From NCBI RefSeq assembly GCF_002980525.1, contig NZ_PVBQ01000019.1:1-64000 (forward strand): 64,000 bases of DNA, read 5' to 3'. The stretch's first letter is position 1. Each line of letters opens with the position of its first letter. Position numbers and translations under genes: made by a program. A model generated the notes under the pieces. That model was not told where the DNA came from. It saw only the letters and a program-made list of their open reading frames with translations, and ran no database searches. This DNA comes from Sphingobacterium haloxyli (GTDB taxonomy: Bacteria; Bacteroidota; Bacteroidia; Sphingobacteriales; Sphingobacteriaceae). Shown here piece after piece: positions 8,574-15,277 of this stretch.

Positions 8574-9554
8574 CTATTCTTTTGGGCTCTTTCCGGTAAT
8601 GCGCTTGAAAAGTCGATAGAAACTGCGTTCATGCTTAAAACCCAATCTGTCCGTGACGCTCATGACGGTTTCACCAGATAACAATAATAATTTTGCCTTT
8701 TCGATAAGATAGCGTTTTTTGTATTGTGTAGGCGTCACACCGAATTGCTTTTTGAACAACAACGTCAAATTGGCTTCTCCGAGAGGCAGTACATCTGTTA
8801 ATGAGGAGAGATCATAGCGCATGCCGTTTTCTTCCACCCCCAATTCAATTAAAGTTTTGGCAGTCTTGACCATATCCTCGTTTTCAGTGACGGCCTCCAG
8901 TTCTCTGTCAATTTTACGCTTCGACAGCTTAATCATTTCCTTCAGATGGAAAATGATAGCGATCTGGCTGTCCACATCGGCCTTTTTTAGTTTCTTGCAA
9001 AGTGATCGGATGTAGATCACCGTAACCGGGCCAGCCATGAAATCGCTGCTCACCAGCGGCGTAGACGATTTTTGCCGATGTGCTTCCAACAGAGGTTGAA
9101 GAAAGTCAAAATCGTGATCGGCACCGGCATCAAAAATACCCACATCAAAATAGCATACGAATAATTGGTAGGTTCCCGGCGGTACGTGAAGGTAGTAGTG
9201 CCCGCGAGGCAGATAGATGTATCGCGCTCTTCGTTTATTCAATGATGTGACTGATGCGTTTTGAGCGTTAGCAATTTGGATACTATCACTGGCCTGCATG
9301 AGATAGATGATATATAGATCGGACTGTTTCACGTTGATAGGAAGGCTCACCGCTTCATCCAATACAAGATCGAATTGCTGCAGGTAGCCCAGACGTCCTT
9401 TGAAGTCTTGAGCGATACAACTCTTCTTGTTGTTTCTGCTGTAAACGATTTCTCCTTCACGAAAGGGCAACGATGGAATTAAGCCTGCAATTTGGTCGCC
9501 ACGTAGAGGCTTACCAAATACAGTTGCAGTTTCTAAAAAGAAGCTTTTTCTCAT
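8574..9554 (-). CDS. AraC-family transcriptional regulator
   Basis: Reading from the ATG at 9554 gives 326 residues starting MRKSFFLET; an ATG 13 codons upstream is possible. The C-terminal 100 residues are an AraC HTH pair: LPLGEANLTLLFKKQFGVTPTQYKKRYLIEKAKLLLLSGETVMSVTDRLGFKHERSFYRLFKRITGKSP. The N-terminal part has no named ligand-binding domain. It sits between DUF6520 and the divergent peptide/acyltransferase genes. A large palindrome lies in its upstream region, so it may regulate itself, those divergent genes, or the SusCD operon. Confidence 0.85.
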   Translation of the reverse strand: MRKSFFLETATVFGKPLRGDQIAGLIPSLPFREGEIVYSRNNKKSCIAQDFKGRLGYLQQFDLVLDEAVSLPINVKQSDLYIIYLMQASDSIQIANAQNASVTSLNKRRARYIYLPRGHYYLHVPPGTYQLFVCYFDVGIFDAGADHDFDFLQPLLEAHRQKSSTPLVSSDFMAGPVTVIYIRSLCKKLKKADVDSQIAIIFHLKEMIKLSKRKIDRELEAVTENEDMVKTAKTLIELGVEENGMRYDLSSLTDVLPLGEANLTLLFKKQFGVTPTQYKKRYLIEKAKLLLLSGETVMSVTDRLGFKHERSFYRLFKRITGKSPKE

Positions 9555-9634
9555 CGTTGCGATTAGGTATACGCCCGAAATATAGGGAACCAAATAGCAG
9601 ATTCGTAAAAAAAGGCTGGATAGTGCGTTTTCAT

Positions 9635-9720
9635 GGTTTTCGGCTTTTTTTGGCTAGGCTGAACAGAGCGATTTGAGGTATTTCGGTGGTGTTCAGCCCG
9701 AGGTTAAAAAGCCGAAAACC
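9635..9720. repeat. Long imperfect palindrome between AraC and the peptide gene
   Basis: The arms 9635-9664 and 9691-9720 (30 bases each, 26-base spacer) pair as GGTTTTCGGCTTTTT with AAAAAGCCGAAAACC and GCTGAAC with GTTCAGC. Only an 8-base middle portion is mismatched. It lies inside the divergent promoter region, so it may be an operator for a dimeric regulator or a terminator insulating the two sides. Confidence 0.7.
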
Positions 9721-9746
9721 AGCTTTCCGGGGTTTCCAAGGTTTTT

Positions 9747-9779
9747 TTTGGATTTTACAATCATCCTATTGCATCTTTG
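9747..9779 (+). promoter_or_regulatory. Putative promoter of the peptide/acyltransferase operon
   Basis: A TTTG (9747-9750) is followed after 21 bases by CATCTTTG (9772-9779), which differs from TAnnTTTG in one position. This gives a start near 9786, about 80 bases before the short peptide ORF. An overlapping TTGATTTG at 9777 is an alternative -7 box. Confidence 0.4.
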
Positions 9780-9865
9780 ATTTGCAGGCCGATAGATACT
9801 GTTACCGCGGGCAGTAGATGCGGAATGCAACATAAGAATATTAAAAACTTTAAATTTTAGAACAC

Positions 9866-10009
9866 ATGAAAAATTCAATGCACCACAAAGACGTCGTTTG
9901 GCGAAAAGATCCGAATCAACGTAAGGTTTTGGTATGGTCAGATTTAAGCTCGTACTTAGAGGAAAAACCAGAGCGTGGAAAGAAATGTCCTATTTATACA
10001 TTTTCATAA
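9866..10009 (+). CDS. Short peptide (47 residues), candidate precursor or signal
   Basis: ATG at 9866, TAA at 10007-10009. The peptide begins MKNSMHHKDVVWRKD, is charged and soluble in the middle (two Trp, LSSYLEEKPERGKK) and ends CPIYTFS with a single Cys seven residues from the end. It has no signal peptide or membrane segment. It is the first ORF after a promoter-like sequence and is followed by a hairpin and a LpxL-type acyltransferase gene. A short first gene, hairpin, then enzyme is the classic layout of a modified-peptide operon. I do not recognise a family. The alternative is a small regulatory or leader protein unrelated to modification. Confidence 0.5.
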   Translation: MKNSMHHKDVVWRKDPNQRKVLVWSDLSSYLEEKPERGKKCPIYTFS

Positions 10010-10039
10010 CATGATTCTTTTAAAGAAGTCCTAATCAAA

Positions 10040-10079
10040 AGCTATCTATGCCGCTTACTACATAGGGGCGTAGATAGCT
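10040..10079 (+). terminator. Hairpin between the peptide gene and the acyltransferase gene
   Basis: AGCTATCTATGCC (10040-10052) pairs with GGCGTAGATAGCT (10067-10079) with one G-U or mismatch position and a 14-base loop. No long U-run follows. It may be a leaky attenuator or an mRNA-stabilising stem that makes the peptide message more abundant than the enzyme message. Confidence 0.55.
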
Positions 10080-10098
10080 ACCCTTAAACCACAACCTT

Positions 10099-10974
10099 AT
10101 GTATACGTTTAATTCTTGGTCGTTTGCACTGTTCAGTGCAAACCTGCACCGCTATTTGCCTAAGCTAGACTGGCCACAGCATGAGACCGTTTATATCAAT
10201 TGGAAAGATCATCACCGAAAAAAGCCGCTGGACGAGCTATTAAACAAGAGGGAGATCGACGTTCAAGTTCTTGAATCGTTTCGAGACCCCGCTATTATCA
10301 CCTTATTCCACTTGGGAGATCATTTGGTCTGGCCGGTGCTTCTAGCGCAAAACGGCATCCGTTTTAATGTCATCTTGGATCGCGTGGTTTACCTGGATGC
10401 GAAAGGACTGTTTGACCAGCTGTTGATAAAGTTGGGAGCATACGGGCACGCGCCGGAACTGCTCTTCAGCGACGACCGTGCATTATTGCTTAAAATTAGA
10501 TCCCGTATAGCAGACGGCCAACACCTGCTATGTTTTGCCGATGGAGCATCCGGTTCGGAAACCGTTAAAAAAGATGAGCGATTGCCAATCCGCTTCTTGG
10601 AGGGAACACTGTGGTTAAAAAAGGGGATACCCTTTATTAGCCATCTATTTGATATGCCGGTGATCTCGCTTTTGCCACAGGGGATCGGCGACATCGAGCA
10701 GTTGCAATTTCATAAAACCATTTTGCCAGTTTCGTATGAGGATCGAGAGGTGTATCTACTTCGATGCTTACAACAACTATATGGAAGCTTGGAAAAAAAA
10801 ATAAAAAATGAACCGCATTTGTGGGAATGTTGGGGATATCTACATCAAAATGGGATGTTGGGAAAAATCGTTGATAATCAAATTTTTAACGATATATCCG
10901 CAACTGTTCAAGTGGTGTGGGACGACAAAATGGTGACCTTTGATCGGCTGAATTACACGGTTAGAAGGGAATAG
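10099..10974 (+). CDS. LpxL/HtrB-like (LPLAT) acyltransferase
   Basis: 291 residues. The pattern matches the lysophospholipid acyltransferase fold of lipid A acyltransferases. ITLFHLGDHLVWP (His71, Asp74) sits where LpxL has HFGNWE. FADGASGS (147-154) sits where the family has its second acceptor/donor loop, and FLEGTLWLKKGIPFI (167-180) matches the later Gly motif followed by a hydrophobic beta strand. There is no N-terminal membrane anchor, unusual for LpxL, so it may be soluble or peripheral. It lies in an operon between a 47-residue peptide gene and a LytS/LytR pair, far from any LPS gene. That suggests a dedicated substrate, possibly the peptide. The substrate is inference. Confidence 0.65.
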   Translation: MYTFNSWSFALFSANLHRYLPKLDWPQHETVYINWKDHHRKKPLDELLNKREIDVQVLESFRDPAIITLFHLGDHLVWPVLLAQNGIRFNVILDRVVYLDAKGLFDQLLIKLGAYGHAPELLFSDDRALLLKIRSRIADGQHLLCFADGASGSETVKKDERLPIRFLEGTLWLKKGIPFISHLFDMPVISLLPQGIGDIEQLQFHKTILPVSYEDREVYLLRCLQQLYGSLEKKIKNEPHLWECWGYLHQNGMLGKIVDNQIFNDISATVQVVWDDKMVTFDRLNYTVRRE

Positions 10975-11036
10975 CTTATTTGTTGTGTTGACATTTATAA
11001 TGTATATTGAGATTCATAATCACCTAGATCGTGCTA

Positions 11037-12098
11037 ATGAATCCAATTGTCAGAACTATATATCGTTCCAATGTTTGGGCTTTTCCAGTTTTTGTCCTAG
11101 TCTTTTGCGCGGCGAACGGATTGTTCGTAAAAGACCGTATACCAAGCAATCAGATATTGCTGGCATCGCTTTTATTTGCAATATATTATAACTGGGTGTA
11201 CTATGTTGTGCTAAACGTCTATAGGGGCGGAAGAAAGAAAAGAATAATTGCAGGAGTCGCTTTAGTTATTCTTTTACTGACTATAGAACCTACGCTGGAA
11301 TTTTTGATATATACTTGTTTCCCCTCCATGGATGTTTATTTCGACAAATACATGTTAGAAAAGGATTATGTCCACGATATTTCAGAGTTTCGGCAACGTT
11401 GGATAACGGCTTTGCTAGTTATTTTTTTTGCTGTGATAATAAGGCTGGCTTTCCGTTTAAATAGAAACAAAACAATCGAAGCCGAAGAGTCAAAAAAACA
11501 GAAAGCTAAGCAGGATGAGGAAATAAAAACGTTGCACGATCGCTTGAAGGCTCGGCAGCTCAACACACACTTTATCGAGAATTTCGTGCTCATTGCGCTC
11601 CATAGAGAAAAGAAACAGAATAAAGAAAACGTGGAGATGTTGACTATGTTGACCGACCTCATGAACTACCAATTGAGTATGGATAATCAACAACAAACCA
11701 CCAATTGGCAAGAAGAATGGGACCAAGTGGAAAATCTCCTACAGATGGCGTATTATAAGGATGCGAATTTTGTGTACGAATGGGCCCACGACGACGGAAT
11801 AGCTGATTTGGAAATGGTTATCCCGCACGGCTTATTGTTGATGCCCTTGGAAAACGCACTAAAATACGGAAGGAACACCGCAGCATGGCCGTTACGGATG
11901 GAGTTCAGCAGAAAGGATAACCGGATATACATTAGGTATACTAACTATTTTGACCCCGTGGTGCGCGACAGAATTAAGTCTACCGGCAAGGGATTTAAGC
12001 TTATGGAGACACGGATAGCAGCTGGCGCATGGCCTATTATACTTCGTAAATCGGAAGTAGATAATCTTTTCTGGGTGGATATTGAAATAGCATGTTGA
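11037..12098 (+). CDS. LytS-type sensor histidine kinase
   Basis: 353 residues from the ATG at 11037; a GTG two codons earlier is the alternative. Four predicted membrane helices lie at about residues 10-30, 38-62, 70-95 and 122-142. A charged linker or coiled coil follows, then a His_kinase box LKARQLNTHFIENF with His178. The ATP-binding part has VIPHGLLLMPLENALKYG (N-box) and STGKGFKLMETRI (G-box). The usual NPHF is NTHF, a mild deviation. There is no extracellular domain, so ligand sensing would be through the membrane helices, as in AgrC or LytS kinases. Its partner regulator starts 19 bases downstream. Confidence 0.85.
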   Translation: MNPIVRTIYRSNVWAFPVFVLVFCAANGLFVKDRIPSNQILLASLLFAIYYNWVYYVVLNVYRGGRKKRIIAGVALVILLLTIEPTLEFLIYTCFPSMDVYFDKYMLEKDYVHDISEFRQRWITALLVIFFAVIIRLAFRLNRNKTIEAEESKKQKAKQDEEIKTLHDRLKARQLNTHFIENFVLIALHREKKQNKENVEMLTMLTDLMNYQLSMDNQQQTTNWQEEWDQVENLLQMAYYKDANFVYEWAHDDGIADLEMVIPHGLLLMPLENALKYGRNTAAWPLRMEFSRKDNRIYIRYTNYFDPVVRDRIKSTGKGFKLMETRIAAGAWPIILRKSEVDNLFWVDIEIAC

Positions 12099-12117
12099 AA
12101 GATATAAACCTATCATA

Positions 12118-12840
12118 ATGAGAAAGGAAAAATATACTGTACTAATTGTTGACGATCAGTTGGAATCCATGGGGCATATTGAAACAACATTAAGGAAACT
12201 ACCGCATTTGGAGGTACAGACCGAGAGTGACCTCATGAGGGCAAGATCTACAGTGGACCAAGGTGTCGTCGATATCCTTGTCTTAGATCTGCATATGCCG
12301 GAAACGGACGGATTTACGTTTATAGGTCTTTTAGAGCATGAACCAGCCGTGATTATGTGTTCTGGTCATGAAATATCAGGCACGGAAGCTTTTGACCATG
12401 GCGTTGCAGATTGTATAAAAAAAATGGCTTCCAGAAAAAGAGTAATAGAAGCTGTGGAAAAGGCGATAAAGCGACTGTACGACCGTGAGAAAGAAAAGGA
12501 AAGTGCGAAGACAGTAATCACGCTTAGAGGGGTACAAGATAATTCACCAGAGGAAATTAATTGGAAGGAAATTCAATATGTATCCATCAAGGACGGTGTA
12601 CTGACGGTATTCGACATGGAGGCCCAAAAGTCTGATTATAATTGCACTTTATTAGGGTTTTTAGCCAAGGTGCCTTCGCAGGAATTTGTGCAGACACATC
12701 GATGCTACGCTGTTCGGGTAGATACAATTTGTTACAGGGAAGGTAAAAAAGTGATATTGACCAAATGGTGTGAGGTGCCGATTGGAGATAAATATTTTGA
12801 TGAAGTAGAGCGGGTAATTGACCGTTTGAAATATGAATGA
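12118..12840 (+). CDS. LytTR-family response regulator
   Basis: 240 residues. The receiver domain has acidic pocket VDD (11-13), phosphoacceptor Asp57 in DILVLDLHMPETDG, Ser82 and Lys101/102. From about residue 135 the LytTR DNA-binding domain is visible: INWKEIQYVSIKDGVLTVF, LGFLAKVPSQEFVQTHRCYAVRV. It would be phosphorylated by the LytS-type kinase encoded just upstream and bind direct repeats about one to two helical turns apart. The 11-base-periodic region some 370 bases downstream and the palindrome upstream of the peptide gene are possible targets, not proven. Confidence 0.92.
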   Translation: MRKEKYTVLIVDDQLESMGHIETTLRKLPHLEVQTESDLMRARSTVDQGVVDILVLDLHMPETDGFTFIGLLEHEPAVIMCSGHEISGTEAFDHGVADCIKKMASRKRVIEAVEKAIKRLYDREKEKESAKTVITLRGVQDNSPEEINWKEIQYVSIKDGVLTVFDMEAQKSDYNCTLLGFLAKVPSQEFVQTHRCYAVRVDTICYREGKKVILTKWCEVPIGDKYFDEVERVIDRLKYE

Positions 12841-12865
12841 AATTTGAGTATGCAATCTACCTATT

Positions 12866-13216
12866 ATGAGAAGAACCTTAATGGCCATATGCCGTTATCT
12901 GATTCGTATTATCCGTTTGTTGCATGAATTAAAGTTTCAGATCACCCATCAGGAAACAGAAAACAGGCGCGTGCTGTGCGCTCTCCGAGACGAATACGCT
13001 GACCTAAAACAACAGCTATCGAGTCAAGTGGAGCAGGAAACCATATACCGCGATGCGGAGTATGCCATGGAATTTATCGGCATCAGCGAGAGTACCTTGG
13101 CTCGCCACCAGCGCAAGGGGCAGCTTGCTGTGGCGAAGATTGACAGAGGTAAGCGTTATTTTAGACAGCAGGATCTAGAGCGTTTCAAAAGAGAGTACTG
13201 GAACTTACCGGACTAA
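12866..13216 (+). CDS. Excisionase/MerR-type helix-turn-helix protein
   Basis: 116 residues. The N-terminal half is a basic helix and coiled-coil region. From about residue 65 a HTH_17-type domain runs YRDAEYAMEFIGISESTLARHQRKGQLAVAKIDRGKRYFRQQDLERF, with helix-turn-helix, wing and a conserved RYFRQQDLERF tail. Such proteins are common in Bacteroidota mobile elements as excisionase-like DNA-binding factors. Its stop codon coincides with the beginning of the 11-base-periodic array, which makes it the nearest candidate to bind that array. It follows the response regulator by 25 bases and is probably in the same transcript. Confidence 0.75.
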   Translation: MRRTLMAICRYLIRIIRLLHELKFQITHQETENRRVLCALRDEYADLKQQLSSQVEQETIYRDAEYAMEFIGISESTLARHQRKGQLAVAKIDRGKRYFRQQDLERFKREYWNLPD

Positions 13217-13520
13217 CCTTTTTCCATACCTGCTTCACCCTTTCTTCGAACCTTATTCGCCCATTGACTGCGTTTTTTATGTGATTTTACCGTGCAATTA
13301 CCGAGCGGCACACGGTAATCACACGTTGGTTACACGGTAAATCTACGGTAAATGGGCGAACACTCTCCGAACAGTGTCCGAACTGAAGGCGAATACTATT
13401 CGAATAGACCGTGAAACACATCCTGTCAGTGTCCTGTCAATCCAACGGGAAATGCCTGTCAGCACCCTGTCAACCGCCTTCTAGCTCTTGTTTTGTGCCT
13501 GTGTTGTGCTGTATGTTTGT
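13213..13520. repeat. Non-coding array with strict 11-base period (about 27 blocks)
   Basis: Read in blocks of 11 bases from 13213, neighbouring blocks share about half their positions by my hand count, against about a quarter expected. The shared core drifts along the array. ACGGTAA occurs at 13312, 13334 and 13345. CGAA occurs at 13357, 13368, 13379, 13390 and 13401. CCTGTCA occurs at 13422, 13433, 13455 and 13466. A TGTnTTGTGC form occurs at 13489 and 13500. A CG dinucleotide is at the same block position in eleven consecutive blocks (13291-13401). There is no credible gene. Eleven bases is one turn of DNA, so the cores lie on one face. Confidence 0.75.
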
Positions 13521-13591
13521 TGCCGTAAGCCCCATATACCGGTATGCGAGAAGGCGTTACAGATGGTTTAACAATTTAATTTTTTTTAATT

Positions 13592-14236
13592 ATGGGAACG
13601 ATTAGAAGAGGAGCAAATGGAGGATTCAGCGGGAAAGCTGGATCGGTTATCGGCAGCAGCTGGAAGAGCATAGACTACATTAAAGGGCTGCCGAAAAAAC
13701 GGACGAAACCGATGACGCAGGAACAGCTGGTACAGCAGGCGCGTTTTGCGGTATTGACCCGTTTCTTGATGCCGCTCACCCCGATGGTGCGCGTGGGCTA
13801 CGGCCAGATCCAGTCGCATCGGGCCACGCCGATGAATGTAGCCGTGCAGCAAAATATGGACCGTGCCGTAACCGGTACGTATCCGGATTTTTCCGTCGAT
13901 TATGCCGCTGTGCGTATCAGCGAAGGCCGCCTGCTCGGAGGAGGTACGGTATCTGCGACAGTAGATGCTGGTGTATTGACGGTGAACTGGAGCACGGACG
14001 TGAACGACCTGATGGATTCCAATGCGGATGATCTGGTGTATATCGTGCTTTTCCAGCCGGAGATCGATGAGTTCATGTCGACACCTACACGCCCTACAAG
14101 GGCAGACGGTGAGGTAGACATCGCTATTCCGGAGCATTTCCTTGGAGGGCAAGGCCATGTCTGGATTTTCTTTTCCGATCGGAAGGCTAAGCGCGTGTCG
14201 CGGAGTTCCTACTTGGGTGAGTTAGACCTGCAATAA
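13592..14236 (+). CDS. DUF6266 family protein
   Basis: 214 residues. It starts MGTIRRGANGGFSGKAGSVIGSSWKSIDYIKGLPKK, the hallmark of DUF6266 (a Gly-rich SGKxGxVxGxxWK start followed by RxKP). The remainder looks like two beta-sandwich-like repeats (ISEGRLLGGG...VTVNWSTDVNDL; VDIAIPEHFLGGQGHVWIFFSD). There is no signal peptide or membrane helix. The family is restricted to Bacteroidota and has no established function. It stands alone after the periodic array and is followed by a hairpin and a second, shorter paralogue. The opening resembles phage structural or packaging-associated proteins, but that is impression only. Confidence 0.8.
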   Translation: MGTIRRGANGGFSGKAGSVIGSSWKSIDYIKGLPKKRTKPMTQEQLVQQARFAVLTRFLMPLTPMVRVGYGQIQSHRATPMNVAVQQNMDRAVTGTYPDFSVDYAAVRISEGRLLGGGTVSATVDAGVLTVNWSTDVNDLMDSNADDLVYIVLFQPEIDEFMSTPTRPTRADGEVDIAIPEHFLGGQGHVWIFFSDRKAKRVSRSSYLGELDLQ

Positions 14237-14250
14237 AAGCAGGCAGACGA

Positions 14251-14273
14251 AGGGGCAGTGCAAAGCTGCCTCT
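14251..14273 (+). terminator. Hairpin between the two DUF6266 genes
   Basis: AGGGGCAG/CTGCCTCT (14251-14258 and 14266-14273, one G-U pair, 7-base loop) is followed by TCCTTTA. It is a weak terminator or attenuator separating the first DUF6266 gene from the downstream cassette. Confidence 0.55.
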
Positions 14274-14312
14274 TCCTTTAAACAAAGATTTATAATATAA
14301 AAAGAATAACAT

Positions 14313-14894
14313 ATGATCGTACATAATGGAATATCCGCCCCAATAGATGGACGGACATTGGCCAGGCTGCGGTTCCGATCCGCTTCAAAATTTTTGGCTC
14401 CGTTGGCGGGGTTGATAAATCAAGGTCTAGGAAGTGTGAAGAAGTCTGGCGCGACACCGATGGGAAGAGCAATGTCACATTTGTTGACTGCGGGCTTTAA
14501 CGACAAGTACCCCGGATTGGAGATAGATCCCGGCAAAGTGAAACTGAGTGACGGCAATTTGGACAACCCACCGGAAGTGGAGCTGGCTCTCCATGGGGAT
14601 AGGGCAACCGTTTCTTGGTCTACGGCGACGTTGAACCCCTTCAATGCCTATGATGACGACCTCGTTATTGTTTGCGCGTATAATGTCGCTGCGCGCTGCG
14701 CTGTGCTCCAGGAAGGAGAGGTACAGCGAAAAGACGCTGAAGCGATCGTTGTCCTACCGGCCGAGTTTTTAGAGGAGACCACACACCTCTATTTGCTGAC
14801 GCACACCCGTGATGGGAAACGGTTTTCGCGAAACATATACCTAGGTGTACGGACGGCAGAAAATAGAATAGTTAACGAAAAGCGAAGAACATGA
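14313..14894 (+). CDS. Second DUF6266-like protein
   Basis: 193 residues, a diverged paralogue of the preceding gene. It shares RFRSASKFLAPLAGLINQGLG with the ARFAVLTRFLMPLTPMVRVGYG region, the ATPM motif, LSDGNL/ISEGRL, VSWST/VNWST and the closing SRNIYLG/SRSSYLG. It lacks the N-terminal Gly-rich SGKAGSVIG segment of its neighbour and is therefore shorter. Its stop overlaps the start of the next gene as ATGA, so the two are translationally coupled. The function is unknown; coupling to a lysis-like cassette suggests a shared cell-envelope or particle-related role. Confidence 0.75.
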   Translation: MIVHNGISAPIDGRTLARLRFRSASKFLAPLAGLINQGLGSVKKSGATPMGRAMSHLLTAGFNDKYPGLEIDPGKVKLSDGNLDNPPEVELALHGDRATVSWSTATLNPFNAYDDDLVIVCAYNVAARCAVLQEGEVQRKDAEAIVVLPAEFLEETTHLYLLTHTRDGKRFSRNIYLGVRTAENRIVNEKRRT

Positions 14895-15277
14895 AAACAC
14901 TTCAAACAAATACCCCCTGGCTCATCAAGGATATGGCAGGGGAGCTATCGGGAAAACACAAAATCGGGATTGTAGTCTTGCTGATGCTGGCATTGTTCCT
15001 GTTTATCGGAACGATCTTGCAGTTCATAGATCGTACCGCAGGTGTACTCGATATCGGCATCTTATCGGTATGGCTCTTTGGTCTATTAGTAGGCATGGCG
15101 GCCATCTTCTGTAGCCTCTGGTTGCAGGAAATCCTTTGGCAGCCCTTCAAGGCATTCCGTAAAGAATTCAATTACCATTTTAATCAATTGACATCATGGC
15201 AACAATGTATCATCTATTTTTCGGTATTCTTTTTATCGCTGTTTGCGGTGCTGTGGGCACTGGCCATCCTCTTATAG
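14891..15277 (+). CDS. Small membrane protein, holin-like position
   Basis: 128 residues with three hydrophobic segments: IGIVVLLMLALFLFIGTILQF, ILSVWLFGLLVGMAAIFCSLWL and CIIYFSVFFLSLFAVLWALAILL. The start overlaps the DUF6266 stop (ATGA) and its end overlaps the next gene by 82 bases. Short multi-helix proteins directly before a peptidoglycan hydrolase and a spanin-like lipoprotein occupy the holin position in phage lysis cassettes. I see no sequence similarity to a named holin family, so the assignment is positional only. Confidence 0.6.
   Translation: MKTLQTNTPWLIKDMAGELSGKHKIGIVVLLMLALFLFIGTILQFIDRTAGVLDIGILSVWLFGLLVGMAAIFCSLWLQEILWQPFKAFRKEFNYHFNQLTSWQQCIIYFSVFFLSLFAVLWALAILL

Noticed and set aside
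9866-10009. Reading the 47-residue ORF as lanthipeptide or other known RiPP precursor
   Set aside because: No double-Gly leader, no Ser/Thr/Cys-rich core and no LanM, rSAM, YcaO or peptidase gene nearby; only a new type of modification would fit.
13213-13520. CRISPR-like array
   Set aside because: Repeat units are only 11 bases, repeats drift instead of staying identical, there are no spacers of 25-40 bases and no cas genes.
13411-13605. Cys/Ser-rich 64-residue ORF starting inside the 11-base array
   Set aside because: It starts with GTG, crosses blocks whose 11-base period is incompatible with codons, and has no start context; the periodic DNA explains its composition.
13586-14158. 190-residue ORF antisense to the first DUF6266 gene
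   Set aside because: Arg/His-rich shadow of a well-supported gene on the other strand, no domain, no independent promoter.
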